From DATFTF01 sp963825175 (GTDB lineage Bacteria > Acidobacteriota > Thermoanaerobaculia > UBA5066 > Gp7-AA6): a stretch of DNA of 64,000 nucleotides. Position numbers and translations under genes: made by a program. The notes under the pieces were generated by a model, which was given only the letters and a program-made list of their open reading frames with translations, was not told where the DNA came from and did not search any database. The stretch spans positions 558,001-622,000 of the forward strand of contig CAWGSA010000002.1 in NCBI GenBank assembly GCA_963825175.1. The letters are read 5' to 3'. Position 1 is the stretch's first letter. The number at the start of each line of letters is the position of its first letter. Shown here piece after piece: positions 48,253 to 56,138 of the stretch.

Positions 48253-49266
48253 TTGCGTGCTTTCGAAAAAGCCCCGCCCGAGATCCAGGACATCCTCGCC
48301 AAACCCATCAAGGAACTGGGCCTCAAGCTCGAGGGCTCGCATCTGGAGCGCTATGTCCAGAAGCTCTACCGCGAGCTCGAGCGCAAGGGGATCCGCAGGT
48401 TCCGCCCCCTTTGCTATCTGACCGACGAGTGGGGCTGCCCGTCGGGAGAACCGGTCATCGGAATCCCCTTCTATCTCGCCAACCCAAAGCTGGCGCGCCT
48501 GGAAAAGGAGATGAATGACCTGGAGGACGAGCGAGAGATCCTGATGTATCTGCGCCACGAGGCCGGCCACGCCTTCAACTACGCCTACGAGCTCTACAAG
48601 ACGGCGGAGTGGCGCGATCTCTTCGGTCCTTTCCGACGCCCGTACCGCGACAACTACCGGCCCATCCCGTTCTCGCGGCGATTCGTCCGGCACATTGCCG
48701 GCTGGTACGCGCAGAAGCATCCGGACGAAGATTTCGCCGAGACCTTCGCCGTCTGGCTGACGCCGCGCTCGCAGTGGCGCAAGAAATACAAGGGCTGGGG
48801 AGCGTTGGCCAAGCTGCGATACGTCGACCGGATGGCCCGGTTCCATCGCGACATCGAGCCGGTGCGGCCGCAGGGACGCACCGACATCACCGTCGACGAG
48901 ATGGACACGACGGTCGCCGACTTCTATCAGGGAATGCTCGCCGAGCGCAGGTCGCCCGAGGAGCTGGCCCTGGACACGGACCTGGCGGACATCTTCCCGG
49001 CTTCGCGGCGCAAGCGCAAGAACGTCCGGCCGGCGGTCGACCTGGTGCGCGAGAACCGCAAGACGATCGTCGACAAGGTCACGTACTGGACGGGGGTGGC
49101 CCGCCCCCTGGTCCGAGACCTGGTCGAGGCGATCTGCAATCGGGTGGGAGACCTTCAACTTCGCGCGGACACCAAGCACGAGGAGGAACATTTGACGGAA
49201 CTGACCGCTTACACCACGGCGCTGTCGATGAACTATGCGGCGCGCGGAAAGTTCGTGCAGCAGTGA
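48253..49266 (+). CDS. Putative zinc-binding metallopeptidase
   Basis: Soluble protein of 337 residues with a zincin-type active site: 'YLRHEAGHAFNYAYELYK' (HExxH) and, about 80 residues later, 'HPDEDFAETFAVWLTP' (third-ligand region), as in the 'putative zinc-binding metallopeptidase' (Peptidase_Mx-like) family. Substrate unknown. The TTG start at 48253 has 'aggag' 7 nt upstream; ATG 48208 in the same frame lacks a ribosome site and would fall upstream of a TACATT -10 box at 48231. An ATP-grasp gene follows on the same strand, 292 nt away across an inverted pair of the three-hairpin element. Confidence 0.8.
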   Translation: MRAFEKAPPEIQDILAKPIKELGLKLEGSHLERYVQKLYRELERKGIRRFRPLCYLTDEWGCPSGEPVIGIPFYLANPKLARLEKEMNDLEDEREILMYLRHEAGHAFNYAYELYKTAEWRDLFGPFRRPYRDNYRPIPFSRRFVRHIAGWYAQKHPDEDFAETFAVWLTPRSQWRKKYKGWGALAKLRYVDRMARFHRDIEPVRPQGRTDITVDEMDTTVADFYQGMLAERRSPEELALDTDLADIFPASRRKRKNVRPAVDLVRENRKTIVDKVTYWTGVARPLVRDLVEAICNRVGDLQLRADTKHEEEHLTELTAYTTALSMNYAARGKFVQQ

Positions 49267-49267
49267 A

Positions 49268-49340
49268 CGTCGCTGCGCACGGAGCGAGAGACCTGCGCCT
49301 GCGGCGCACCGGCTCACGGCTCGGCCGGATGCGGCCTCGG
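49268..49340 (-). repeat. Three-hairpin element, partial reverse copy
   Basis: Reads as hairpin C (tgcgcc-tgc-ggcgca, 49295-49309) and hairpin B (ggccggatgcggcc core, 49322-49335) in the same orientation as the array, directly after the metallopeptidase stop. Hairpin A is missing. Confidence 0.7.
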
Positions 49341-49380
49341 CCGCGAGCGACAGCCACCGAGTTGGGAAAAGCCTGTTTCC

Positions 49381-49558
49381 GGGCTCCGGTTTGGTTCCAG
49401 CCCCCGTTCGCGGCGCGCGAAGTCTCCCAGAGGGGAGGAGGCGCGCGCCGCGGGAGCGAGAGCGCAGCGAGGGATCAGGCGGGCCGTCGAGGCCGCATCC
49501 GGCCGAGCGGACCGCCGGTGCGCCGCAGGCGCAGATCGCGAGCAAGCGGGAGCGACGT
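49381..49558 (+). repeat. Three-hairpin element, complete forward copy
   Basis: Full copy with hairpin A (gcggcgcgcg / cgcgcgccgc, 49410-49451), hairpin B (core 49492-49505), hairpin C (tgcgcc-gca-ggcgca, 49518-49532) and the end 'agcgggagcgacgt'. It faces the partial reverse copy upstream, forming an inverted pair, and runs into the GTG start of the ATP-grasp gene. Confidence 0.85.
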
Positions 49559-50593
49559 GTGAGTAAGGCCAGCTACAAGGTGTCCGTCCTTTACGACTCG
49601 TGGGAAGAGGACGAGCCCGAGCCGGCGCCGGAGAAGCCGGCCCGCAAGGGCCGCCGTAAGAAGAAAGAGAAGCCCGACCGGGAAGAGATCTTCGAGGCCC
49701 TGACCAAGCTGGGATACGAGCCCGCCTACCACGTGCTCGACGGCCGGCCGCAGTCGCTCTCGGCGGTCCCTCGTCTGGAAGCCGACCTGCTCTTCAACCT
49801 GACCGAGTCGTACGCCGGCGACGACACCAAGGACATGAACATCGCCGCGTACCTCGATCTGTCGGGAAGGGCCTACACCGGCGCCGGGCCGCACGCCCTG
49901 TACCTGGCTCAGGACAAGGCCCTGGCCAAGAAGATCTTCGCCTTCCACGGGATCCGGACCCCGTATTTCGCGACCTCCTACCGCGGCAAGCTCGACCACT
50001 CTCACGACATCTCGTTTCCGCTGATCGTCAAGCCCACCTCGGAGGACGGCTCGATCGGCATCGACGTGAGCTCGGTGGTCGGCAGCGTCAAGGAGCTCAT
50101 GGAGAAGATCCACTACATCCATTCGGAGTTCGATTCCCCCGCCCTCATCGAGGAGTACATCGAGGGGCGCGAGATCTACGCGGCGGTCCTCGGCAACGAG
50201 AACCCGGAGGCCCTGCCGCTGGTCGAGCTCGACCTGTCCCGGCTCCCCGAGGGCACTCCGCGCATCGCGGGCAAGGAAGTCAAATGGGAGAAAGACACCG
50301 AGGCGTACAAGGTGACAAAGTCCGCGCCGGTCGAGGACCTGGACGAGGAGACGACCAAGCGGCTCTCCGACACGGCGGTCGCCGCGTATCAGGCGCTGAA
50401 GCTCCGCGACTACGGGCGCATCGACATGCGCCTGACGGAGAAGGGCGACGTCTACGTCATCGAAGCGAACCCCAACCCGTGGCTCTCGACCGGAGCGGAG
50501 TTCGTCATGGCCGCGCGCAGGGCCGGGCGCAGTTACACTCAGCTGATCGGCGAGATCGTGGACCTGGCACGCACGAGGTACGCGCCGGGGTAG
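49559..50593 (+). CDS. ATP-grasp ligase (D-Ala-D-Ala ligase-like)
   Basis: Carboxylate-amine ligase of 344 residues. The N-terminal lobe contains a Lys-rich insertion (APEKPARKGRRKKKEK); the ATP-grasp core has 'PLIVKPTSEDGSIGIDVSSVV' (ATP-binding Lys and Gly-rich loop), 'EEYIEGREIYAAVLGNE' and the metal-binding 'YVIEANPNPWLS' (E-x-N-x-N). It is DdlA/B-like but lacks the usual Ddl length and context (no mur genes). The GTG at 49559 lies at the very end of the three-hairpin element; the frame continues upstream only through the repeat. Probably functions with the metallopeptidase gene before it. Confidence 0.85.
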   Translation: MSKASYKVSVLYDSWEEDEPEPAPEKPARKGRRKKKEKPDREEIFEALTKLGYEPAYHVLDGRPQSLSAVPRLEADLLFNLTESYAGDDTKDMNIAAYLDLSGRAYTGAGPHALYLAQDKALAKKIFAFHGIRTPYFATSYRGKLDHSHDISFPLIVKPTSEDGSIGIDVSSVVGSVKELMEKIHYIHSEFDSPALIEEYIEGREIYAAVLGNENPEALPLVELDLSRLPEGTPRIAGKEVKWEKDTEAYKVTKSAPVEDLDEETTKRLSDTAVAAYQALKLRDYGRIDMRLTEKGDVYVIEANPNPWLSTGAEFVMAARRAGRSYTQLIGEIVDLARTRYAPG

Positions 50594-50615
50594 TCCCTCA
50601 ACAGGAGCGCAGAAC

Positions 50616-51176
50616 ATGAAGCGAAAGACAATCTCACTGGGCGCGGCGCTGCTATGTGCCGCTTGCCTTCTCTCGGCCGCCGAAGTCTCCGGCGTGAAAA
50701 TGCCGGACACTCTCTCGGTCGAAGGAAAGACCCTGAAGCTGAACGGCGCGGGCCTGCGCAAGAAGGTCGTCTTCAAGGTGTACGTCGCGGGCCTGTACCT
50801 GGAGACGCCGTCGAAGAACGCGGCGGCGGTCGTTTCCGCCGATCAGGTCAAGAGCATGCATCTGGCCATTCTGAGGACCCTCGACGCGGGGAAGATCACC
50901 GAGGCGATCGCGGAGGGCTTCGAGAAGAACTCCAGGGCGCAGATGCCGTCTCTGAAGGCGCGGCTCGACCGGTTCAACGCCATGTTTCCCAACGTGAAAG
51001 AAGGGGACGAGATCGTGATGACGTACGTCCCGGGAAAAGGAACCGCGGTGACGGCCAAGGGCGTCGACAAGGGCATCATCGAGGGCAAGGACTTTGCCGA
51101 CGCGCTCTTCTCCGTCTGGCTCGGGCCCAATCCGGTGCAGGAAGACCTGAAGGCGAAGCTGCTGGGGAATCCCTAG
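50616..51176 (+). CDS. Exported chalcone isomerase-like protein
   Basis: 186-residue periplasmic protein of the chalcone-isomerase-like family. Signal peptide (MKRKTISLGAALLCAACLLSA), then the fold signatures 'LKLNGAGLRKKVVFKVYVAGLYLE' and 'SMHLAILRTLDAGKITEAI', ending 'DFADALFSVWLGPNPVQEDLK'. Bacterial members are usually non-enzymatic or fatty-acid-binding-like; no flavonoid role is implied. 'caacaggagcgcagaac' precedes the ATG. It follows the ATP-grasp gene by 22 nt, likely the same operon. Confidence 0.85.
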   Translation: MKRKTISLGAALLCAACLLSAAEVSGVKMPDTLSVEGKTLKLNGAGLRKKVVFKVYVAGLYLETPSKNAAAVVSADQVKSMHLAILRTLDAGKITEAIAEGFEKNSRAQMPSLKARLDRFNAMFPNVKEGDEIVMTYVPGKGTAVTAKGVDKGIIEGKDFADALFSVWLGPNPVQEDLKAKLLGNP

Positions 51177-51184
51177 CCTCGATC

Positions 51185-51224
51185 GTAGGGGCGGGGTTGT
51201 CCCAGCCCGCGGGAGGCCTCCGCG
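51185..51224. repeat. GTAGGGGCGG hairpin repeat, copy 2
   Basis: 'gtaggggcggggttgtccc' followed by 'agcccgcggg', the inverse of the repeat at 44491-44543; it sits 8 nt after the stop codon. Confidence 0.55.
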
Positions 51225-51252
51225 ACCTCCGCGTAAGACTTTTTTCGAATTT

Positions 51253-51297
51253 TGAGTCCCGAGTTCCCAGTCCCGATTCCCGCTAAGTCCTCAGTCC
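51253..51297. repeat. Heptamer repeat (gagtccc/gtcctca)
   Basis: Degenerate 7-bp units (gagtccc, gagttcc, cagtccc, gattccc, then gtcctca) between two converging genes. It runs into the stop of the flavoprotein gene at 51283. Confidence 0.5.
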
Positions 51298-52569
51298 TTC
51301 CTTCGGCTCGCGGGCTCCCGAGAAAAGGCGGCGTTGGATCCGATCGATCGCCGTTCCGGCGAACATCAGGTGGGTCCAGATCCTGCGCGCCAGCGGCACG
51401 CGCTCCACCCCTCCGGCCAGAACCGTGGTGACCGCCCTGCGGATCGTCTCGGGCGGGTTCTCGGTGCAGAACGCCTCGAGGAAAACCGGATCGTAGAAGC
51501 CATAGACGAACCGGCGGAAGCGGGCCACCAGGCGGTTGGACTCCCGCTCGTAGCGAGCCAGATCGCGGCGATCCACCCGCCCATGCCGGGCCAGCGCGTG
51601 GTCGATGGCCTCCGCGGCCCGCAGGCCCATGGCCATGGCCAGAAAGACGCCGGTCGAAAAGACGGGGTCGAGAAACGTCGCCGCGTCCCCCACCAGCACG
51701 TAGCCATCGCCGCGCAACCTGGCCGAAGAAGAGGAGTAGTCGGAGATCGCGTGCACCCTGGAGATCCGCCGTCCTTCGGCCAGAAGCTCCGGCATCCGTT
51801 TGGAGCGCGCGATCAGCCAGTCGAAACGCGTCTCGATGTCCGCGCCGCCGGCTGCGCGCGCGACGGCGGGATCGAACACCGCTCCGACCGAGCAGGTCCG
51901 GTCGGAGAAGGGAATGATCCAGTACCAGACGCCGTCGTCGACCGGCAGCAGGATGTCGCCGGCCTGCTTTCCCGGCGGGCGAGGGACCGACTCGTAGTGG
52001 GCGAAGAGCGCGGCGCGCTTCAACTTCGAGTCGAACTTCCGCGTGCCGAGCTTGCGCGAGAGAAAAGCGTCCTGGCCCGACGCGTCGACGACGACCCGAG
52101 CGAACACCTCCTGGGACGGCCCCGAAGCGGGACGCACGCGCAGCCCGACCGCGCGTCGGCCCTCGAACAGCACGTCCTCGACGCGCGTCTCTTCCCGGAC
52201 GTCCGCCCCGCACGACGCGGAGTGCTCGAGCAGGATCTCATCGAATTCCGCGCGCTTGACCTGGTAGGCCATCGGATGCCGGTCGTTCTCGGCGTCGCAA
52301 AACTCGACCGGCCGGACGCCTCCCGTCACGTCGTTCCAGAAGTAGGCTCCATACTTTTCCTGAAACCCGTGGGCGCGGATCTTTTCGGCCACGCCCAGCC
52401 TTTCCCAGATCGGCAGGCTGTAGGGGAGCATCGACTCGCCGACGTGGAAGCGCGGAAACTTCTCCCTCTCGAACAGCGCCACCCGGCGTCCTGCGCGCGC
52501 CAGGAGCGTCGCCACGGTCGATCCGCCCGGTCCGCCGCCGATGATCGCGGCATCATAGAATTCGGACAT
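51283..52569 (-). CDS. Flavin-dependent halogenase / geranylgeranyl-reductase-like FAD oxidoreductase
   Basis: FAD enzyme (428 aa) with the dinucleotide motif 'AAIIGGGPGGSTVATLLARAG' (G11-x-G-x2-G), 'HVGESMLPYSLP' and 'GDAATFLDPVFSTGVFLAM' (FAD contact). It also carries W215-x-W-x-I-P220 (WYWIIP), the motif used to recognise flavin-dependent halogenases, besides the general GGR/tryptophan-7-halogenase-like layout. No flavin reductase is adjacent. Halogenation is a possibility, not a finding; a lipid-reducing GGR-type role is the alternative. A TAGAAT box ends 10 nt before ATG 52569. Confidence 0.8.
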   Translation of the reverse strand: MSEFYDAAIIGGGPGGSTVATLLARAGRRVALFEREKFPRFHVGESMLPYSLPIWERLGVAEKIRAHGFQEKYGAYFWNDVTGGVRPVEFCDAENDRHPMAYQVKRAEFDEILLEHSASCGADVREETRVEDVLFEGRRAVGLRVRPASGPSQEVFARVVVDASGQDAFLSRKLGTRKFDSKLKRAALFAHYESVPRPPGKQAGDILLPVDDGVWYWIIPFSDRTCSVGAVFDPAVARAAGGADIETRFDWLIARSKRMPELLAEGRRISRVHAISDYSSSSARLRGDGYVLVGDAATFLDPVFSTGVFLAMAMGLRAAEAIDHALARHGRVDRRDLARYERESNRLVARFRRFVYGFYDPVFLEAFCTENPPETIRRAVTTVLAGGVERVPLARRIWTHLMFAGTAIDRIQRRLFSGAREPKEGLRT

Positions 52570-52579
52570 GACGGCGGCC

Positions 52580-52585
52580 ATTCTA
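52580..52585 (-). promoter_or_regulatory. -10-like box TAGAAT of the flavoprotein gene
   Basis: TAGAAT on the minus strand ends 10 nt before ATG 52569; no ribosome site between. Confidence 0.45.
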
Positions 52586-52687
52586 GCTCTGAGCTTTCAG
52601 CTGTCAGCCGTCAGCTGTCAGCCGAGCGCGGGCCGAGGACCTTCGCGATGCCTCGGAAGCTGAGAGCTGAGAGCTGAGAGCTGAAGG
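52586..52687. repeat. Heptamer repeats as facing arms (cagctgt / gctgaga)
   Basis: Left arm of 'cagctgtcagccgt' units (52598-52622) and right arm of four 'gctgaga' units (52659-52683) are roughly complementary. The right arm touches the 5' end of the ABC ATPase reading frame. Confidence 0.65.
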
Positions 52688-52718
52688 TTCCGCCACGCCC
52701 GCGGTCGAGTTCCGCGAC

Positions 52719-53426
52719 GTGTGCAAGAGCTTCGGCGGGCGCCCCGCGCTCGACGGGCTCACGCTGTCCGTGGGCGAAGCCGAGACCGTGGCGCTGGTGG
52801 GGCCCTCCGGTTGCGGCAAGACGACCGCCCTGAAGCTCGTGAACCGGCTGCTCGAGCCGGAGTCCGGGGAAGTGCTGGTCTTCGGCCGCAGCGTCCGCCG
52901 CGAGGATCCGGTGGCCCTGCGGCGAAAGATCGGCTACGTCATCCAGGAAGGCGGTCTCTTTCCTCACTGGGACGTCGAGAACAATATAGAAATTGTGCCG
53001 CGTCTCCTGGGGTGGGAGCGGTCGCGCCGGCGGGCGCGCTGCGAGGAGGTCCTGGCGATGGTGAACCTTCCGTTTGCGGAATTCGCGACGCGGGCGCCGC
53101 GCGAGCTCTCCGGGGGCCAGCGCCAGCGCGTCGGCGTAGCGCGGGCCCTGGCCGCGGATCCGCCGCTGGTGCTGATGGACGAGCCGTTCGGGGCGCTCGA
53201 CCCAATCGCCCGTCGGGCGCTGCAGCGGGAGTTTCTGGGCTGGAAGCGCCGCATCGGGAAAGCGGTCCTGCTCGTGACGCACGACCTGGCCGAGGCCTTT
53301 CTGCTGGCCGACCGCGTGGCGGTGATGAACGCCGGCCGGATCCGCCAGATCGGAACGCGCGCCGAGATCCTGGAGCGCCCGGCGGAGGAGTTCGTCAAGG
53401 AATTCACCGCGGGGAACCTGGAATGA
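52719..53426 (+). CDS. OpuC/ProV-type ABC transporter ATP-binding protein
   Basis: ATPase of a compatible-solute (glycine betaine/choline/carnitine) type importer. Walker A 'LVGPSGCGKTTALKLVN', Q-loop 'GYVIQEGGLFPHW', signature 'LSGGQRQRVGVARALA' and Walker B 'LVLMDEPFGALDP' are intact. The annotated GTG 52719 starts inside the first strand; the frame reads 'EGSATPAVEFRDVCKSFGGR' back to the heptamer repeat without an ATG/GTG, so the true start is unclear (perhaps a non-standard codon, or the 5' end was altered by the repeat). First of three overlapping genes (ATGA with the permease). Confidence 0.9.
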   Translation: MCKSFGGRPALDGLTLSVGEAETVALVGPSGCGKTTALKLVNRLLEPESGEVLVFGRSVRREDPVALRRKIGYVIQEGGLFPHWDVENNIEIVPRLLGWERSRRRARCEEVLAMVNLPFAEFATRAPRELSGGQRQRVGVARALAADPPLVLMDEPFGALDPIARRALQREFLGWKRRIGKAVLLVTHDLAEAFLLADRVAVMNAGRIRQIGTRAEILERPAEEFVKEFTAGNLE

Positions 53427-54073
53427 GCTATTTCTGGGAGCGGCGCGCGGAGATCTTCACGTATACCGGACAGCACGTCGCGCTGGTCGTCGTCTCCACG
53501 GTGATCGCCGTGGCCGTCGGCGTACCGCTGGGCGTCTGGCTGACGCGGCATCCACGACTGGCGCGCCCCGTGCTGGGGCTGGCGGGCGTGGTGCAGACGA
53601 TCCCCAGCCTCGCGCTGTTTGGCTTTCTCATCCCGCTGCCGCTCCTGGGCGGGATCGGCGCCCGCACGGCCATCGTGGCCCTCGTGGTCTACGCGCTGCT
53701 CCCGATCCTTCGCAACACGCACGCCGGAATTCTCTCGGTCGATCCGGCGGTGGTGGAGGCCGCGACCGGGCTGGGGCTCACGGCCCGACAGCGCCTCTGG
53801 TGGGTCGAGCTTCCGCTGGCTCTGCCCGTCGTGCTGGCGGGCGTGCGCATCGCCACCGTGATCTCGATCGGGCTCGCCACCATCGCGGCGGCGATCGGCG
53901 CCGGGGGACTGGGAGTGCTGATCTACCGCGGGATCGCGGTGGTGGACGACCGCCTGATCTTGGCTGGCGCGGTTCCCGCCGCTCTGCTGGCTCTGGCCGC
54001 CGACGGTCTGCTGGGATGGATCGGGCGGAGGTGGTCGGGCCGGGCCGGCGGCCCCACCGGAGCGCCGGCATGA
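53423..54073 (+). CDS. OpuC-type ABC transporter permease
   Basis: Inner-membrane permease (216 aa, six helices) of the OpuBB/YehY class. The signature 'GLGLTARQRLWWVELPLALPVVLAGVR' segment holds the EAA loop (EAATGLG). Helix starts include 'ALVVVSTVIAVAVGVPLGVWL' and 'AIVALVVYALLPILRN'. Its ATG overlaps the ATPase stop (ATGA) and its own TGA overlaps the binding-protein start in the same way, so the three products are made together. Confidence 0.92.
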   Translation: MSYFWERRAEIFTYTGQHVALVVVSTVIAVAVGVPLGVWLTRHPRLARPVLGLAGVVQTIPSLALFGFLIPLPLLGGIGARTAIVALVVYALLPILRNTHAGILSVDPAVVEAATGLGLTARQRLWWVELPLALPVVLAGVRIATVISIGLATIAAAIGAGGLGVLIYRGIAVVDDRLILAGAVPAALLALAADGLLGWIGRRWSGRAGGPTGAPA

Positions 54074-54930
54074 GGCGGACCGCCGCGATCCTGATCGGCG
54101 TCCTGATGATCGGTTCCTGCCGGAGCAGGGAGCGGGCCCTGCGCGTGGGATCGAAGAACTTTTCCGAGAGCGTCCTTCTCGGAGAGATCCTTGCGCAGGC
54201 CCTCGAGGCCAGCGGGGAGCGCGTCGACCGGCGCTTGAATCTGGGCGGCACTTTCGTCTGTCATCGCGCCATCATTCAGGGCGACCTGGACCTCTATCCC
54301 GAGTACACCGGCACCGCGTTCACCGCCATCCTGGGCCGGAAGCCGGTGTCGGACCCCGCAGCGGTGCGCCGCCAGGTGTCGCAGGAGTATCAGAAGCGGT
54401 GGGATCTGCGGTGGAGCGCGCCGCTTGGGTTCGAGAACACGTTCGCGCTCGTCATGCGCGCAGAGGAGGCCGGGCGCCTGCGCATTCGGAAGATCTCGGA
54501 CCTGGCGGGACACCCCGATCTCCGGCTCGGGTTCGGATACGAGTTCGTCGAGCGCGAAGACGGATACAAGGGCCTGGCCCGAACCTACAACCTGCGATTC
54601 ACGCAGCCCCCCGCGGAGATGGACCTGGGCCTTCTCTATCCCGCCCTCTCCAACGGCAAGGTCGACGTCGCCGCCGGCAACTCGACGGACGGCCTGATCG
54701 CGGCCATCGGCGGCACGGTTCTGGAGGACGACCGGCACTATTTTCCTCCCTACGAGGCGGCGTACGTCGTCCGAGGCGACGTCTGGCGTGTGCACGCCCG
54801 CGTGCGCGAGGCGCTGTCGCGCCTGGCCGGGCGCCTGAGCGTGGATACGATGCGGCAATTGAACGCCCGGGTCGACCGCGACAAGGCAAACCCCGTGCAG
54901 GTCGCGCACGACTTCCTGTCGCAGCGTTGA
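54070..54930 (+). CDS. OpuC-type substrate-binding lipoprotein
   Basis: Glycine betaine/osmoprotectant-type binding protein (OpuAC family), 286 aa. Lipobox 'GVLMIGSC' at the N-terminus anchors it. 'VGSKNFSESVLLGEILAQAL' and 'GDLDLYPEYTGTAFTAILG' are family signatures; 'FPPYEAAYVVRGDV' closes the second lobe. Substrate is presumably a quaternary ammonium or similar osmolyte, not directly shown. Third gene of the transporter operon. Confidence 0.92.
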   Translation: MRRTAAILIGVLMIGSCRSRERALRVGSKNFSESVLLGEILAQALEASGERVDRRLNLGGTFVCHRAIIQGDLDLYPEYTGTAFTAILGRKPVSDPAAVRRQVSQEYQKRWDLRWSAPLGFENTFALVMRAEEAGRLRIRKISDLAGHPDLRLGFGYEFVEREDGYKGLARTYNLRFTQPPAEMDLGLLYPALSNGKVDVAAGNSTDGLIAAIGGTVLEDDRHYFPPYEAAYVVRGDVWRVHARVREALSRLAGRLSVDTMRQLNARVDRDKANPVQVAHDFLSQR

Positions 54931-54972
54931 GGGCCAGCGCCGACTTCCCATCGGTCGGGTAACTCCCGGGCG

Positions 54973-55001
54973 AGCGGAAGCGACGGATCTTCTGCTAATC
55001 T
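54973..55001 (+). promoter_or_regulatory. Isolated terminal motif of the three-hairpin element plus -10-like box
   Basis: 'agcggaagcgacgg' (54973-54986), the end of the dispersed element, stands alone here and is followed 9 nt later by TAATCT (54996-55001), 15 nt before ATG 55017. At 39.99 kb and 4.86 kb the same motif also stands just before a -10-like box. Confidence 0.4.
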
Positions 55002-55016
55002 TGAGCCAAGCTTTTC

Positions 55017-55298
55017 ATGAGGGAACTGTTCGGTCTGACCTCGCCTGCCGGGTGGGCGATGATCTCCGCGGCCGTTGTCCTGCTGGTGCTGCTGGTGATC
55101 TCGTTCCGCTCCCGCTCGTACGTCTTCTGCCAGTACCTGAAGACGATGACCGGGATCGCGCTCAAGCCCGGTGAAGTCCGGTCGGCGTTCCGCGGCGGAG
55201 GCAAGGAAGGCGTCCGGGCTCTCTTCCTCGACCTGATCATCCGCGAGGATCTGAAAGAGGGTCCGGTCGAGATTCCGGAGGATGCGGGAAAGCCGTGA
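55017..55298 (+). CDS. Small single-pass membrane protein
   Basis: 93-residue protein with one transmembrane helix (AMISAAVVLLVLLVISF) and a soluble C-terminal part containing 'FCQYLKTMTGIALKPGEVR', 'GGGKEGVRALFLDLIIREDL'. No family recognised. Not linked by distance to a partner gene: the OpuC operon ends 86 nt upstream and a convergent gene follows. Confidence 0.55.
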   Translation: MRELFGLTSPAGWAMISAAVVLLVLLVISFRSRSYVFCQYLKTMTGIALKPGEVRSAFRGGGKEGVRALFLDLIIREDLKEGPVEIPEDAGKP

Positions 55299-55383
55299 CG
55301 AGTGACGAGTGGCGAGTGACCATTGGCGAGAAGGGCTCGTCAGCTCTCCTCACTTTTCACTTGCCACTCGGGACTCGAGCCTA
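55296..55383. repeat. Heptamer repeats as facing arms (gtgacga / cactcgg)
   Basis: 'gtgacgagtgacgagtggcg' (55296-55315) faces 'cacttttcacttgccactcg' (55348-55373); the two arms could pair. They fill the space between two converging genes. Confidence 0.6.
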
Positions 55384-55944
55384 GCTCTCGATGAGGCGGA
55401 ACGTCGGAACTGGCTCCCGACCCAGAACCGAGCGCAGCACCGTGGCATGCAGGACCTCGTCGGACAGGATCTTGCCGGCGGATGCGGAGAGCGCCCGGTC
55501 CTGGAAGCGGTCGACGACGTAAAGGTAGACGCGCGCCGCGCCGACCTCGAGCTTGAAGGCGAGCTCGAGCACGTCCTTCTCGTTGGCCAGAGGCACGCCG
55601 AAGGCGTACTCCTTCTTGGGCTCCGAGGGCGTTCCGCCCTTGTTCTTGACGGCGTCGGCGAGCAGATCGCGGTGCAGCTCATGGCTTCCCTGGAAGAGGA
55701 GTCCGACTTCCTTGGCCTTCGCCGAGAGCAGGCCGCTCTTGCCGGCCAGGCCGTAGGCCCAGATGGCCTGGTGCTCGATATCGAGCGCCGTGTTCATGAG
55801 CACGATGTCGTCGTAGATCGCGGCGGACGCCTTCGACTTCATTCCCTTCTCGGGAATCGCGAAGAGCGTCCGTCCAGCGGCGGTCAGGCCGAGGGCCAGG
55901 CCCGCGCGGGCGGCGGTCCGGAAAAGGTCGCGGCGGGACGACAT
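55381..55944 (-). CDS. Ferritin-like domain protein with Tat signal
   Basis: 187-residue exported protein. 'MSSRRDLFRTAARAGLALGL' is a twin-arginine signal (S-R-R-x-L). The ferritin-like helix bundle (about residues 40-185) contains 'ALDIEHQAIWAYGLAG' (E-x2-H), 'GSHELHRDLLADAV', 'LEVGAARVYLYVVDR' and 'LSDEVLHATVLRSVLG', so most of a di-iron site. This resembles DUF4439-type ferritin-like proteins. It precedes (on the minus strand, downstream of) the DUF4331 gene by 194 bp containing a repeat; the pair may be linked. TatA is encoded at 2.5 kb. Confidence 0.85.
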   Translation of the reverse strand: MSSRRDLFRTAARAGLALGLTAAGRTLFAIPEKGMKSKASAAIYDDIVLMNTALDIEHQAIWAYGLAGKSGLLSAKAKEVGLLFQGSHELHRDLLADAVKNKGGTPSEPKKEYAFGVPLANEKDVLELAFKLEVGAARVYLYVVDRFQDRALSASAGKILSDEVLHATVLRSVLGREPVPTFRLIES

Positions 55945-55986
55945 AGGGCCTCCTCTTGGGAATTGAAAGGATTGTAAGGCGGGATG

Positions 55987-56095
<109 letters not shown>

Positions 56096-56138
56096 ACGGA
56101 TCCCCGGCCCGGCTTGCGCCGGACCGGGGAAGGAGCGG

